Positions 12,047-23,015 of a DNA stretch of 64,000 nt are shown one piece after another. The notes below the pieces were generated by a model that worked only from the letters and a program-made list of their open reading frames with translations, was not told where the DNA came from and did not search any database. Each line of letters begins with the position of its first letter. Positions within the stretch are counted from its first letter, which is position 1. The stretch is from Galerina marginata (taxonomy: Eukaryota; Basidiomycota; Agaricomycetes; Agaricales; Galerinaceae), in contig JAECYW010000007.1 of the NCBI GenBank assembly GCA_023014335.1, forward strand, positions 1,674,001-1,738,000, in the 5' to 3' direction. The position numbers and the translations under genes were made by a program.

Positions 12047-13400
12047 ATGTTTTCGCTGGCAACTATCACCACCGTCTGTCTGGCGTTCTGGGGGGTGGCT
12101 GCTGCACCCGCTGTGTCTGGGCCTGAGTCGTCTCTTGAGCGACGAGCACGCGCACAGGTCTTCACGCATTGCACCGTGCCTAATACCGTGGCCCTCACCT
12201 TTGTAAGTTTCTAACGGTGGTCTGCTCAGCGTGGTGTCTGTATTGACAATGTTTTGGTTTCTAGGACGATGGTCCGTATCTCTACACGTAAGATTTTTGT
12301 TGTCCTTCGCGCAGACTCCAGTTTTCTTAAATGAACGCGAAGGTATGATATCGTCAATGCTCTCGATGCAGCTGGCGCGAAAGGCACATTCTTCGTCAGT
12401 AAGTCGCGTTACTTTGCTCTGTGCCCGATCTTGTTTGACAGCCTCCCCACCACCTGAAGACGGGAATAATTGTACGTCCAACAACTCTTTCCAGGTCTTA
12501 GAACTCACGAATAGAGGTTCCCGTAGACAACTGCATCTATAATACCGACGTGAGGGCTCGCTTGAAGTACGCATATGACCACGGACACATGATCGGTTCG
12601 CATACTTGGGCCCACAAAGACCTGACAACTCTCACATGGGACCAGAGTGCGTATATCCTTTCTCCTTTTTATAGCAAGAGATTTTCTGAATGGGTTTTAC
12701 AGTCCATGATGAGATGTGGCGCGTTGAGCGTTAGTCCGCTATCTCCTTGTCCTCTTTCGGAAATTTACCAGGCTTTGTTTTGCCAGAGGCTGTTCAACGG
12801 ATTACCGGCGCTTATCCTGCTTTCATGCGTCCTCGTAAGTTGGCCCGTGTGTTACCTCCACTACATACCTTCTAATCCCATTTATGCGACCAGCGTATGG
12901 AAACTATAACGACTTGGTTCTGGACGCTTCAGGAATCCGTGGTCAATCGGTTATCATCTGGGACTTCGAGTGCGTATTTCCTACTCCCTGTTAAGCAGAG
13001 TTTACAAACTGGACTGACATGATATTTTCGTAGTTCTCAAGACTCATTGGGAGCGTCCGTGCAAACGTCAAAGAACCTCTACACTAGCACTATCGCCAAC
13101 CACCCCAGCACGATCCTAGCCCTCAATCACGAAACTATTGGTACTCTTGCAATTTGAATAATGGTAAACACTTTGCTTATGTTTTATTGAACAGAAACTA
13201 CGGCCCATCAAGTCCTACCTTTCGCCATCCAGAAGTTGCAAGCAGCTGGTTACAGGCTCGTGACGCTCGCTGAATGTCTCGGAAAGCCAGCATACCAGAG
13301 TGTCGGTGCCCCCTCTGCTCCTGATGTAAGTGTTTCGTTGTCCAGTGTCCAAGGAGCTTTATTGATCCTACTTACCATGCAGTCCACCTGGCATTGTTGA
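12047..13400 (+). CDS. Secreted chitin deacetylase (carbohydrate esterase family 4)
   Basis: Removes acetyl groups from chitin in the cell wall. Eleven exons: 12047-12202, 12265-12287, 12343-12398, 12460-12471, 12527-12646, 12703-12729, 12787-12834, 12894-12969, 13034-13140, 13195-13325, 13383-13400; 257 residues. It starts with a signal peptide (MFSLATITTVCLAFWGVAAA). The NodB-type domain has motif 1 LTFDDGPYLY (metal-binding second Asp), then TFFVNGNN, motif 2 SHTWAH (two metal-ligand His) and motif 3 RPPYGNYND. It ends TWHC, the tail usual in basidiomycete chitin deacetylases. Exon 4 is a 12-nt microexon giving the conserved GNN. Two acceptors are AAG. No GPI signal or chitin-binding module is seen, so the product is probably a soluble wall enzyme. 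Confidence 0.93.
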
Positions 13401-13687
13401 GAGCGTTTCTCATCGAACATTTTCACTGGATCCCTGTCTTCCCTTTGTTGTGACCAACCTTTCGACACGCATTTCGAACTCTCTAATGACCACGAACGCT
13501 TTTCTATCGGACCACATTCATAATAATAAACCTTTACATACACCTGTCTTTACTCGAACACTTTACTTACAAATTGTTTATGTACATATTGGGTTCTCCT
13601 TCATACTGAATCTGTTGACATAATAATATCTTTGTGCTTATCCTTGCTCTTTTTCTAATCTTTTAATGCATTGATTTGAAATGTTGT

Positions 13688-14641
13688 TTAATCCCTTGGA
13701 GGAGCGCGAGCAGCCTCTTTCTCCGAAGCAAGAATATGTTCCACGTTTGAACCAAGCTTAAGCCGCATCTCAAGGCTCAGCTGTGGTTTGGCTGAATAGC
13801 CAAGCTCTATGGGTAATCAATTGAGTTCCGAACAAAGCAAGTTGAAAAGGAAAAGATATCATACTGAGGCTGGGATATTGAAGGGGTATTTCGTCACTTC
13901 TGATAGGCAAAGTTGATAGATCAAGTGGGAAAGAGGGCCCAATCCAGGCAACACGGGCGTCATGGTCTCTGTCCAGCATATATCGTCAGGATACCAGAGT
14001 ATTGTTACAATTGTTGACTGACTTTCGCTGAAGAAATGTTAGCAACAGGATAGGTCAGTGACATCAAGGGAGCGTACCTGTTCCCTCGTCAACGGATGCA
14101 CCAGCACGCTTCGACCCAAGTATAATGTCAAATGAAGCTAGAGGTTCTCGACCACTGATTCGACATACCTTAAACTCCCGCGATTCATGCACAGATACGA
14201 GAAGACAGATGAGAAGGTTTCTTGTGGGACCCAAATCTCATAAGAGCCTGTCCACGAAAAGCAACCTGTTCAAAAAGGTGTGAAACAAGTGTAATGGAAA
14301 ATCGACGCACCGGCAGGATGTGGACCAATGGGGGACGTATTTACTCGAAAGAGAGGTACTGCGACGAAAGCGCCATCTCGGCGCAATCGAAGGACGGCGT
14401 CCCGTAACTTGAGAGCGGCAGCATGCTCATCTGCGTTGTTCTGGTGAAAGTAGATATCTGTGGATTTCACACGTTAGGTGAAACCTTTGGAGAGGCATGA
14501 AATCCTCACGGAAATGCCATTCCCTGGAAGTGACAATCAGTAATCTAGCGACTCGATTCTCAAAGGCCAAAAGTCTTACTTTACCTCCGACTCGACAACC
14601 CTTTGGAGTTCCGCTGGGATCCTGGTCGGTGAGGTAGACAT
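13688..14641 (-). CDS. DODA: DOPA 4,5-dioxygenase (betalain/muscaflavin-type pigment enzyme)
   Basis: Extradiol ring-cleaving dioxygenase acting on L-DOPA; the Amanita muscaria enzyme yields the precursors of betalains and muscaflavin. Eight exons in transcript order: 14641-14580, 14523-14510, 14457-14311, 14247-14169, 14108-14078, 14027-14023, 13968-13865, 13806-13688; 186 residues. Diagnostic stretches are EWHFHIYFHQNN (His-rich active site), GAFVAVPLFRV, GPHPAGSYEIWVP, SYLCMNRG, LVHPLTREQ and AWIGPSFPLDL. The second exon is 14 nt and the sixth only 5 nt; both are fixed by frame and by family residues (see findings). All introns are 50-61 nt. The gene is convergent with chitin deacetylase. 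No other pigment gene is visible nearby. Confidence 0.9.
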
Positions 14642-15616
14642 GGTAGTCAATATTGAACAGAATGTGGCTACTGCGCAGAAAGGATTCGAAAGACACGATT
14701 GTCAAGGACTTGAAGGAAGAAAGGAAAGAGAGCCACGGTGCATATGGCAAGCTCAAATTGCATCAATTGACGTCCGGCTGAGCCCTCCCGGGTCTGATGG
14801 ATGACTCAGCCTCAACTGCGCACGCCCCGCTCAATTCCTTCAAGTTGGTGACTACAACCATCGCCTCAGCTTGATACTTCGGTCATATCTACAGAGACGA
14901 GTCTTCTGAATCCAAAGCGGTGAATCAGTCAATCCAGACTACTCTATATCAAGGCTGCAAAACCCAGAGCTTCAATCTTTTTCCAGTTAAGGCATAACTT
15001 GTTCGCAAGTTAAGCAATGTATTTCACCATCGATCTGATTCGATCGCGGTTAAAAGCCTCTTAACATCTCGTGGTGCTTCACTCTTCCCCCCCCCATTTT
15101 CCTTTTTACGGCAGTTCTTGCTTTAGGATCGCTCTACAGATCCCTGAAAGCTCCTGGGACCTTGGTCTTCGAATCTGCCGAAATTTTGCTGGTCTGCTTA
15201 AAAAACAAATGAGCTGCATCCAACAACATTAGAACCTGTTTTATGTCGCTCGAACATTGATCTTGCCGCCGGGAAATTTTCTTTCTATGCCACCTCTGCC
15301 AGCAGCTGGAAAACCGGGACCTGTGAATATTTAAAAAGTGGGCGGTGTAAATGTAACCTTATAAATAAGGCCCGACTCACGGAATTTCAGGCCAAGTCAC
15401 TCACGGATTCTACTCACTGAGATAGTCATAGTCTCAAGTGAATTCATGTGGTATGTTAAATTTTCCAATCACGACCGTTTGTTTATTGATCGTTGATGTA
15501 CATGAAGTGCTACGCTACAAGTCCCTGTTGGAAGTCCGTAAGAGTCCATATATGTAAAAGTATACACGAGTGCTAATTATCCGCTCAATAACTAGCCTGG
15601 TCTAGCAATCGCCGGA
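14642..15616. other. Intergenic region with an isolated TATA-like element
   Basis: No coding frame is supported. A TATAAATA element lies at 15360-15367 on the plus strand. Downstream, an ATG at 15446 is followed at once by a GTATGT donor-like site, but I could not build a gene from it. Confidence 0.4.
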
Positions 15617-16909
15617 TTAAACAGCGGCCCTAAGTTCTGCCAGTAAGGATCGTGCAGCGCGAGTCCCCTATAAAGATGTTTTGTGAGTTTGATGACCTGG
15701 AATATATTCTACTTGACTTACAGGCTGCGGGGCTCGTCCCTGTAGTTTGGCCTTCTCGGAAAGTCAGTGACTCTGATCGGTTACAGTGGGGAATATTCTT
15801 ACCTTCAGACCAGCAAGTTTACCTGCTGCTCCTTTTTTCCCAGCGGCCTTGGCCTTCCCTTTCCCAAGTGCGGCCTAGAAATTGTCAATAAAATTCGTAT
15901 CGACGATAGTGTGTTACCATACCTTGATACCGGCGAGTTTTCCAGCAGCCTTTCCCTTAGCGGCAGTAGCACCTGCTGCTCCAGCCGCCGCAGCGCCAAC
16001 ACCAGCAGCAGCGCCTGCGGACGATGATTCCGTAGCGCTACTGGTACTTGTCTCTGTCTCTGCGGTCGATGTTGTTGTGGCATCACTGGTGTCGGTTGAA
16101 TCAGAAGTAGCCGTCGAGTCAGAACTATCGGTCGAGTCGCTCGTGTCTGCCGAAGAGCCCGTGTCTGTCGAATCGCCAGTGTCCGTTGAACTCGAGCTCG
16201 TGTCTGCAGCCGTCGAGTTTCCAGATGTAGAAGCACTGTCGGTTGCAGCATCGCCTTGCGAAACAACCATACAGTTTCCGAACCCAATCGTGTTCTTAAA
16301 TTGCTGTCGAAATAGTTAGACCCTCGACCTTAGGTGTCAACAAACAGGGCTTACCACAAGGCATAGATTCCCACTTGCTCCACCCGTGCAAGTCGTCCCG
16401 GCGGGAAGAGCCGCGACAATTGGCTGGGATCCTAGGTCCTTAGACACCTGAGGTTAATGCAAGGAATGGTAAGCTGGAGTATCGCTCAAATAAATATGTT
16501 GACTGACCAAATCTCCATTGGTGGTGACAGTCATATCTGTAAAACTTGCCCCGGTGCCAGTGGGGTCAACGGCGGCTTTGACCTTCCGAGATCCATCTAT
16601 TCCCCTGTACCGACATAGCGAGCGATCAGTATCATGCGACTTCTCAGAACAAAAGGATGCGTACTTATTAAAGTTAAAGACGGTCGCCTTAAAGGACCCT
16701 GTGTCGTCAACAGGGACTGCCGTTGAGGAATCGATCAGACTGGCGGCGTCGACACCAGCGCCGCAAGGATTCTTTGCGTTCGGGCGCTTAACGTCACTGC
16801 GTTGGGGATCGGTGGAGAGACCGAGCACGGGTGCGACTGCCGCGTGCGCATTCACTTGGAGGATAAGTGCCAGCACAAGCGCGGTGGTGGTCCAGACCTT
16901 GGAGAACAT
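15617..16909 (-). CDS. Egh16-like secreted protein with Ser/Thr-Asp and Ala/Lys-rich C-terminus
   Basis: Seven exons in transcript order: 16909-16665, 16604-16508, 16447-16355, 16303-15923, 15874-15803, 15739-15722, 15667-15617; 318 residues. A signal peptide (ending VNAHA) is followed by an Egh16-like domain: KRPNAKNPCGAG, KATVFNFNK, FTDMTVTTNGDLVSKDLGS, LPAGTTCTGGASGNLCLV and KNTIGFGNCMVVSQ. This family includes appressorium-associated GAS/MAS proteins of ascomycete pathogens; it is also widespread in non-pathogens, and its biochemical role is unknown. A long repetitive tail follows (about 90 residues of S/T/D/A, then AGK-rich repeats). The last two exons are the least certain: exon 6 is only 18 nt, and the final frame was chosen for phase. 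Confidence 0.8.
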
Positions 16910-18651
16910 AATGAACGAGGGCTAGCTCGAGTGGAAAAGGCAACGAATAGGAAGGACGAAGAAAAGAGGACACCCGGTGTCGATCAAGAAAGCGATCAAA
17001 GAAATGAGGGAGGAACCGGTCCTAAGCAAAGGAAAGGGGCCGCTGGGTGTGAGTCCTAAGGGAAAGGTAGCTGAAGAGCATTAGACCTCCGTTGAGGTAT
17101 TTATGCGTTTTCCGACCTCGGATTTAATTTTGCAGATGTAGACCTTAATGCAAATTCTTCGAGGTCGATGGCATTGATTCTCACGACGGTATGCATTTCA
17201 ATATTTCATGGCGACAAGGATCAATAGGGATCAGCTATATTGGTCGAGGATAAGACGATTTACGAAACCGGCTATGATCGATTCTTCGTCTGTACCAAAA
17301 TAGGAAGGACTCAAGGAACGCGCCACACTCGTGGTCTCTTGGCACATCCCGCACATCCCAGGTGATCCAAATTTGATGCAACCTAATAGGCAACTGTCAA
17401 ATTTCTGTTAACGTTTGCTTCCGCACAAGATATCGGAGCACTTGAGGGAGGCCGAAGCAATTGATGAGAATATTAGTGCCCCGGTAGTCAGACTTGATGA
17501 TTGTTGTTACTGGAAATATTGCACGGAATGGAAACACTTGCACGAAGCACTTAGACTGGCAGCGTCACTTCTAAATCGAGGTCGGGTAGGCAAGGATATA
17601 CTTTCGTGGGTCAAATCACCTTACCTTTATTTACCAAAGCCTGCACTAGCGCCAATAGGTGAATTCACCTAAAGTTGGCACTAAAGTTGGCCAGTTATCG
17701 TGAAAAAACATACCTCCATCTCAAAGACGACCAGATGTAGAATGGTAAGATTTAGAGACCGTACTTATTCGCTAGCTTGTTCTATACATACATGTCATAT
17801 CCCACCAATGTCTCTTGTCAGTCTATCGAAGCAGCTGGCACATAGTGTCATGGCAAAGCGCAAGATTATCTGTTTGGCCCTATTTTATAGAGGTGTCCTG
17901 TTCCCGTTAGAAAGAGGAACCTTTGTGTTTGTGTTTGTCACCATTTCATATGCAAACTGCTTGTCACAATCTTGTATGAGCCGATCCCCAGTTCTTCGCA
18001 GCCATGTTTACCTGCGTCCGCTAGCAGCTATGTTGCTCGTGTCGAAGGCCACCGCCGCCGTTTCCAAGTCATGCCCATTAAGAAGGGTCGTTTCGATCCA
18101 TTTCCCACTCTATCTCGTCTCATGACCAGCGAGGCTGGTCATATTTCCACACCTAGCTTAGTGGTAGCTGTGAGTTCTGCGCCAGTCGTGGCGCGACGAT
18201 TGACTGTTTCTATGATCTTGTGACATTCGACCATTCTTCGTGATCCGTGATTGCTATAGCGTCCACCATCATTCATATCTTCAATTCCCACATCACCTTG
18301 GAGGGCGAAAAAGGGTACAAAGGGGTACAACCTAGCTACCCACAACATTTTGTTTATTAATTTCATTTATTGCCTGACCATCGGCGGCCCAGTGCCTTGG
18401 GGTCATAAATGATCAGCAACAATTCAGCGGCTAATTATTATTAGATCAAGAATCTATAAATAGAACGCCAAGCGCTAACTTCTTGCCGCCGGTCATTAGC
18501 GGACAGTGAAGGGACTCAGGGAGAGCAATGAGTGTCCTCACGGAGAAAAAAGCGTAGGCCCCGGCGTGGGATTCATCGTTGGAAGTGGGGGCATGGCCTC
18601 GTGCCCCACGATCTTGGGTTGTTGAGCGATTGCAACTCCAACCAAGATATC
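16910..18651. other. Intergenic region, no gene recognised
   Basis: Frames at 17415-17672 and 17700-18125 are short and not protein-like. An ATAAATA element near 17096-17104 (minus strand) may be the TATA box of the Egh16-like gene. The open frame upstream of 18652 (18532-18651) has no ATG, so it was not used as coding. Confidence 0.4.
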
Positions 18652-19523
18652 ATGCCTTCTTACCGTCGTCTTCAACAGTATGCAATTGCCATCAGTATCA
18701 TCAGCGTGCTTTACAACGGAGTAGAAGGCGGCCTGTCAATTGGATTTGGGGCAGAGTCCAAATCACGGTCCCTTATCTTTTACGGAATTCAGTCGGGAAT
18801 TGAAGTGATATCATCCCTCCTGGTTGTCTGGCGCTTTCGAAATATCGCCAAGCCCGGAGAGGAAAGAGGCACCGATCTAAATGCAAAGGAATTGAGGTGA
18901 GTGTCCGGGATCTGAGATTCGAAAATTGAAACAATTCTGACGTTCCCAGGTTTGAGAAACTGGCAACGTTTGCAATAGGCATATTGCTCATCGCACTTGC
19001 TCTCGCCACGGTAGCCAGCTCTGTAGCCATCTTGGCACTGCACCAAGAACCGGACGCATCGAATGCATCCCTTATCATTTCTGCATCAGCACTCGTCATC
19101 ATGATTTTGATATGGCTCCCAAAACGATACCTGGCAACAGCGCTAGATAGTAGCACTATGCGGGGAGAGGCAATATGCTCTTTGAGTTGCGTTCAGCTCA
19201 CCTGCGTTCTTCTCATTGGAAGTTTGATATTCCGGCTATGGCGCGGGGGTTGGTGGGTCGACGGAGCAACTTCAATGGTTCTGAGCATCTTGTTTGGATG
19301 GGAGGGGTATAAAATGATCCGGTGGGCACGCAGTCCTGAATTTACGGGTGGCTGCTGCGAAGACTGTCGAATCAAGCCAGAAAGTGAGCCCATGAAAAAA
19401 GACGCAGAGTTAGGGTTACCGATCGAGGAGTCCGAAAAATGCGGGTGCTGTGCCAACTCCGAGAAAGGAAGTTGTGGCGATGTGGATGAAGATGATGTTG
19501 TAAAACTCAGGGAGGTAATATGA
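18652..19523 (+). CDS. CDF/TMEM163-like multi-pass membrane protein, putative metal transporter
   Basis: Two exons, 18652-18896 and 18950-19523, 272 residues. Five to six hydrophobic segments are visible. The first helices read YNGVEGGLSIGFG…, resembling the N..EG..SI.FG start of cation-diffusion-facilitator-like proteins, and WWVDGATSMVLSILFGWEGY resembles their last helices. The family's F/Y-G-x-D-S metal-site motif reads YGIQS here, with Gln for Asp, so metal transport is uncertain. The cytosolic tail carries two Cys clusters (GGCCEDC and CGCCANSEKGSC) that could bind heavy metals. Export or sensing of a divalent cation is an inference. The first ATG in the frame with room for the first helix was taken as the start. 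Confidence 0.7.
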
Positions 19524-20048
19524 CCCATTTCATACAATAAACGTATGAGCATTCACTGATAGATGGCTTCAGAATCCCTGTTCTGACACTCCCCTAACAG
19601 AGACCGAGGGTCACGAAAAGGGAACGTCTGTCGGGTTGAATACTTCCCAAGGTCCAGAACTCGCAAGAGTTGAAAATCCCGAGGAAAAACAGTACCAGCC
19701 TGTCAAGGTTGCCGAAGAGAGGGCTCGGAACTCTTGTTGTTCTGACTGCGAATAGATGGCGACCCAACGAAGCTTTCTCTCCTCCTTCCCCCTTGTATGC
19801 CGAAGGAAACTTCACCGCGACTGCACCCTCAGTGCTTAAAATAGTTGTACGACGCCCACTATCTACGAAATACGAAAGTCAAAATGATAATGAACGAGTT
19901 TTGAAATGAATATACGATCGCTTCCATTAGGTTTAAGACTGACCCGAATACAACGCTAGGCTGGCCTACTTTCAGTGACGATAGACGTCGATCTCCACGC
20001 TCTACGACAACATTGTCGGAAGTTCTCTCCTAAACTTACACCCTGTGA
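19524..20048. other. Intergenic spacer, no gene recognised
   Basis: Contains the 3' flank of the CDF-like gene and the upstream region of the PL14 gene. No coding frame or repeat is supported. Confidence 0.5.
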
Positions 20049-21719
20049 ATGACCTGGTTGAAGGCCCTGCTTGTTCTTACACTGCTCTATGGGCTCCTGG
20101 CGGCGCCGACCGCGGACCCACCTCGAATTGCAGCATGCCCGACAATAAAGCAAATGGCGGCCAAACCCTTTCCCAGATGCCAAGAGAATGTCGGCGTCGA
20201 CGATATTAAAGGCACCCTCCTTGGACCTCTATGGACGACATTTTTGTGGAAAACAAACCTAGGAACCATCCCCGAAGACGAGCTATATCCTTTCTCCTTT
20301 TCATTCGTCGCAGCGTCGGCTGCTACCTCAAGCCCGGAGCCCACAATTATAACCGTAACTGTGACTAAGGAAGAGCCGACGACCATCTTTGTGTCTGCAT
20401 CACCAACTACTGTCACAGAAACATTTACCGTCGCTCCGAGCACGTCGTCGCCATCACCTTCGACGACACCAGAAGCTCGACTAGGCACAGCCAAGAAAGC
20501 ATGGTTCGCGCCATCGACTATGACCGATCTTAGCTCTTTCCAGATAGCAAAATTCACTGGAGGCCAGAAAAACCTAAAGATTGTGAACGGTATCCCAGCC
20601 GGAGCGAGCGCGAATCCCGAATCTCTAGCGGAAGCGGGGGGCACAGATTCAGCTATACAACTCCTCTATCCCGCAAACTCCATCAATCCGGCTCAAAAGC
20701 CCCAAGGAGGCGCAGAATTCTACGCAGCGCCTATTAACATAGCAGACGCACGAAATGTCAGTCTCGAATATAGCGTATTCTTTCCTGTAAACTTCGACTG
20801 GGTTTTGGCCGGAAAACTTCCGGGGTTGTACGGAGGTCATATGGGCTGTTCGGGCGGCAATGCGGCGTTGGATTGTTTCAGCACGCGACTGATGTGGAGG
20901 CAGGACGGGGCCGGCGAGTTATACCTGGTGCGCTCTCTCCTTGTAATTGGTTTCCGGTGCCGGCTAAATAAACGAGGAAAAGTACGCACCTAAAGACAAA
21001 CAAACAAAAGCACTCTGCGCGGATCCGACTTCTACCTGCGATGCAACGTATGGGTTATCAATCGGTCGTGGTAAATTCACATGGGCAGCTGGAGCTTGGA
21101 CGACAGTTCGACAAACCGTTTACCTGAACACACCAGGAGAACAGGACGGGACTTTTGCGCTGGACGTAAATGGTGAAAGGATGATATTCCGCGACGACGT
21201 TTTCTACCGAGAGGACCTCCGTACAGATAAGCCAGTCAAGACGACGGCACACAGGCCAACAAAGACCTCCACCAAAAAGCATGGGCACACTACGACGTCG
21301 ACTGACGATGGCGATGTTATCGGGCCGATTTTGAGCGGTGTTCTTGGAATCGGAGGCTTTCGCCGCCGGGAAGACGACCAAACCGACTCAACAAGGGAAG
21401 AATTCGCGCCTGCTCCAACCACGCCAGATGATGGTGGTTTACAGATTGTGGTTCTTCCGCGGCCAACGGCAGGGAGCACAGAACCGACAGCCGCAGCGAC
21501 TGGGGACAGTTCGATGGCGATTGGAATCCAGTCCGTGAAAGAGACAGAGGTCAAATTTTCTGGTATCTTCTTCAGGTAAGCCAAAGCGCTATTTGTCCAG
21601 CACGATGAATAATCGAGATCCTTTTTAGCACGTTCTTTGGAGGCCATGAAGCAAGATATGCCACGCCAAAGGATCAATACGTCTGGTTCAAAGACTTTGC
21701 TTTAGCATACAACTCGTAA
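20049..21719 (+). CDS. Secreted polysaccharide lyase, family PL14-like
   Basis: Three exons: 20049-20927, 20983-21575, 21629-21719; 520 residues. A signal peptide (MTWLKALLVLTLLYGLLAAP) is followed by a Thr/Ser-rich linker. The jelly-roll lyase domain includes SLEYSVFFPVNFDWVLAGKL, PGLYGGHMGCSGG, FSTRLMWRQDGAGELYLYAP, GLSIGRGKFTWAAGAW, LDVNGERMIFRDDVFYR, FSGIFFSTFFGGHEA and ends YVWFKDFALAYNS. These match the fungal glucuronan/alginate-lyase-like PL14 group, so cleavage of a polyuronide by beta-elimination is the likely role. A low-complexity insert of about 120 residues (Thr/Lys/His, then Asp/Pro/Thr) splits the C-terminal strand region from the final FFGG motif. Intron 1 uses an AAAAG acceptor. 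Confidence 0.85.
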
Positions 21720-23015
21720 GGGGCTAGACTTACATTGCGTTGAATATCACCATACACAGGAGGAGAGAACGGTGGACCTGAAAATTTTCTGTACCATCAC
21801 ATAGACATCGCGTACATAACTCCATTTCATAAACAGACGAAAAATGGTGATCATGTTTCACAGGTCTTGATACTGAACTGCTGGCTCTGTGGTGTCAAAG
21901 GGAAGCTCCGGAATGTGGTCATTTGATAAGAGCGTTGTTCTGGGACATTTCTCCATGATAATGTTTCGGTCCCTACATCGTTGTCGAAGGCTGCGTCCCA
22001 GGTAAGGACTTTGGGACAGGAGCAACAAGCCGGGTTCGAAGGAAGTCCGTGGTTGCATCCTTGCTCCAAGTCATAACCGACGTGGGTCAGCATTGAAAAG
22101 GGAGACGAGCTACAGCGGCTTTTCCATTATCTAAGCTAATACCAATACGCGGTCAGATTTCCTACGGAGACTGAGTCAACTTGGTCATCGCCAGATGAGA
22201 GAGGAAACGTGCCTTTTGCTATATGTTTCATACCCGTCGAATTCGAGGCCCCAGAGGCTTCGCAGCTACATTTCCAAAGGCTTGTACATCGAAATCGAGT
22301 TTCCTGAGGGCCCTTTCTGTACAAAGAAATGAGACAAATGTCATTCACTCGAAAAGAAAATAAAAACAGATGCTTATGGGAATCTTCCTTGACAAAAATT
22401 TAGAAAGAGGACCGTTCTGAAAAATGATGGGCGCTGAGGTTGTTCAAGATTAGTTATCTGGTATATCCAGACCCAACCCTTATCTCCTCGTAGAACGAGG
22501 ATGCACTTATATTTGGTCCTAAAGGAAGTTCGTAAGAGGGCCGATGTTAGCTACTTCATTGTCAATCCTGAGATGTAATAAGCCTCACCTTTCTCAGTCT
22601 GAAGCGCACGACGACCTGCTCCTAATCTAACGGCTTTGTTATCTTCAATTGAAGCCCGCAGTCAATCCACAGCCTACCCCAGCATCAACGAAGGGCAGAT
22701 AACATGAACATCGAGACCTCGAGGTTTGGCTCAGCTGAAGGTACAGTTGGCGGTGGCATTTCGAGAAGCGTCTTCTACTTCGTCGGAAACAATATCGTTG
22801 AACAAGGTCATCCAATGGTCATCCATGGATTTCAAGCAGAATGAAAATAGAGTGTGTGGTAAAACTTGTGTCATCGTGGGCTTAGCGACGGGACTGACGG
22901 CTCCGAGTCTCGTTTCCGTTTTCGGCAGGCTATTTTGAGGGATGAGCGCCAAGAATTATCTTCCTCTTCTCAACAAACGGCGAATATCGCTCTCTGACTA
23001 TCAGAAGTCGCCACC
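21720..23015. other. Intergenic region, no gene recognised
   Basis: Short frames such as 22726-22938 plus are not protein-like and have no splice support. No repeat or RNA gene is evident. Confidence 0.45.

Noticed and set aside
13969..14077. Alternative DODA splicing with a 16-nt exon and a 40-42-nt intron
   Set aside because: It gives SVNNY in place of the conserved Lys-Asp and requires an intron shorter than any other in the window.
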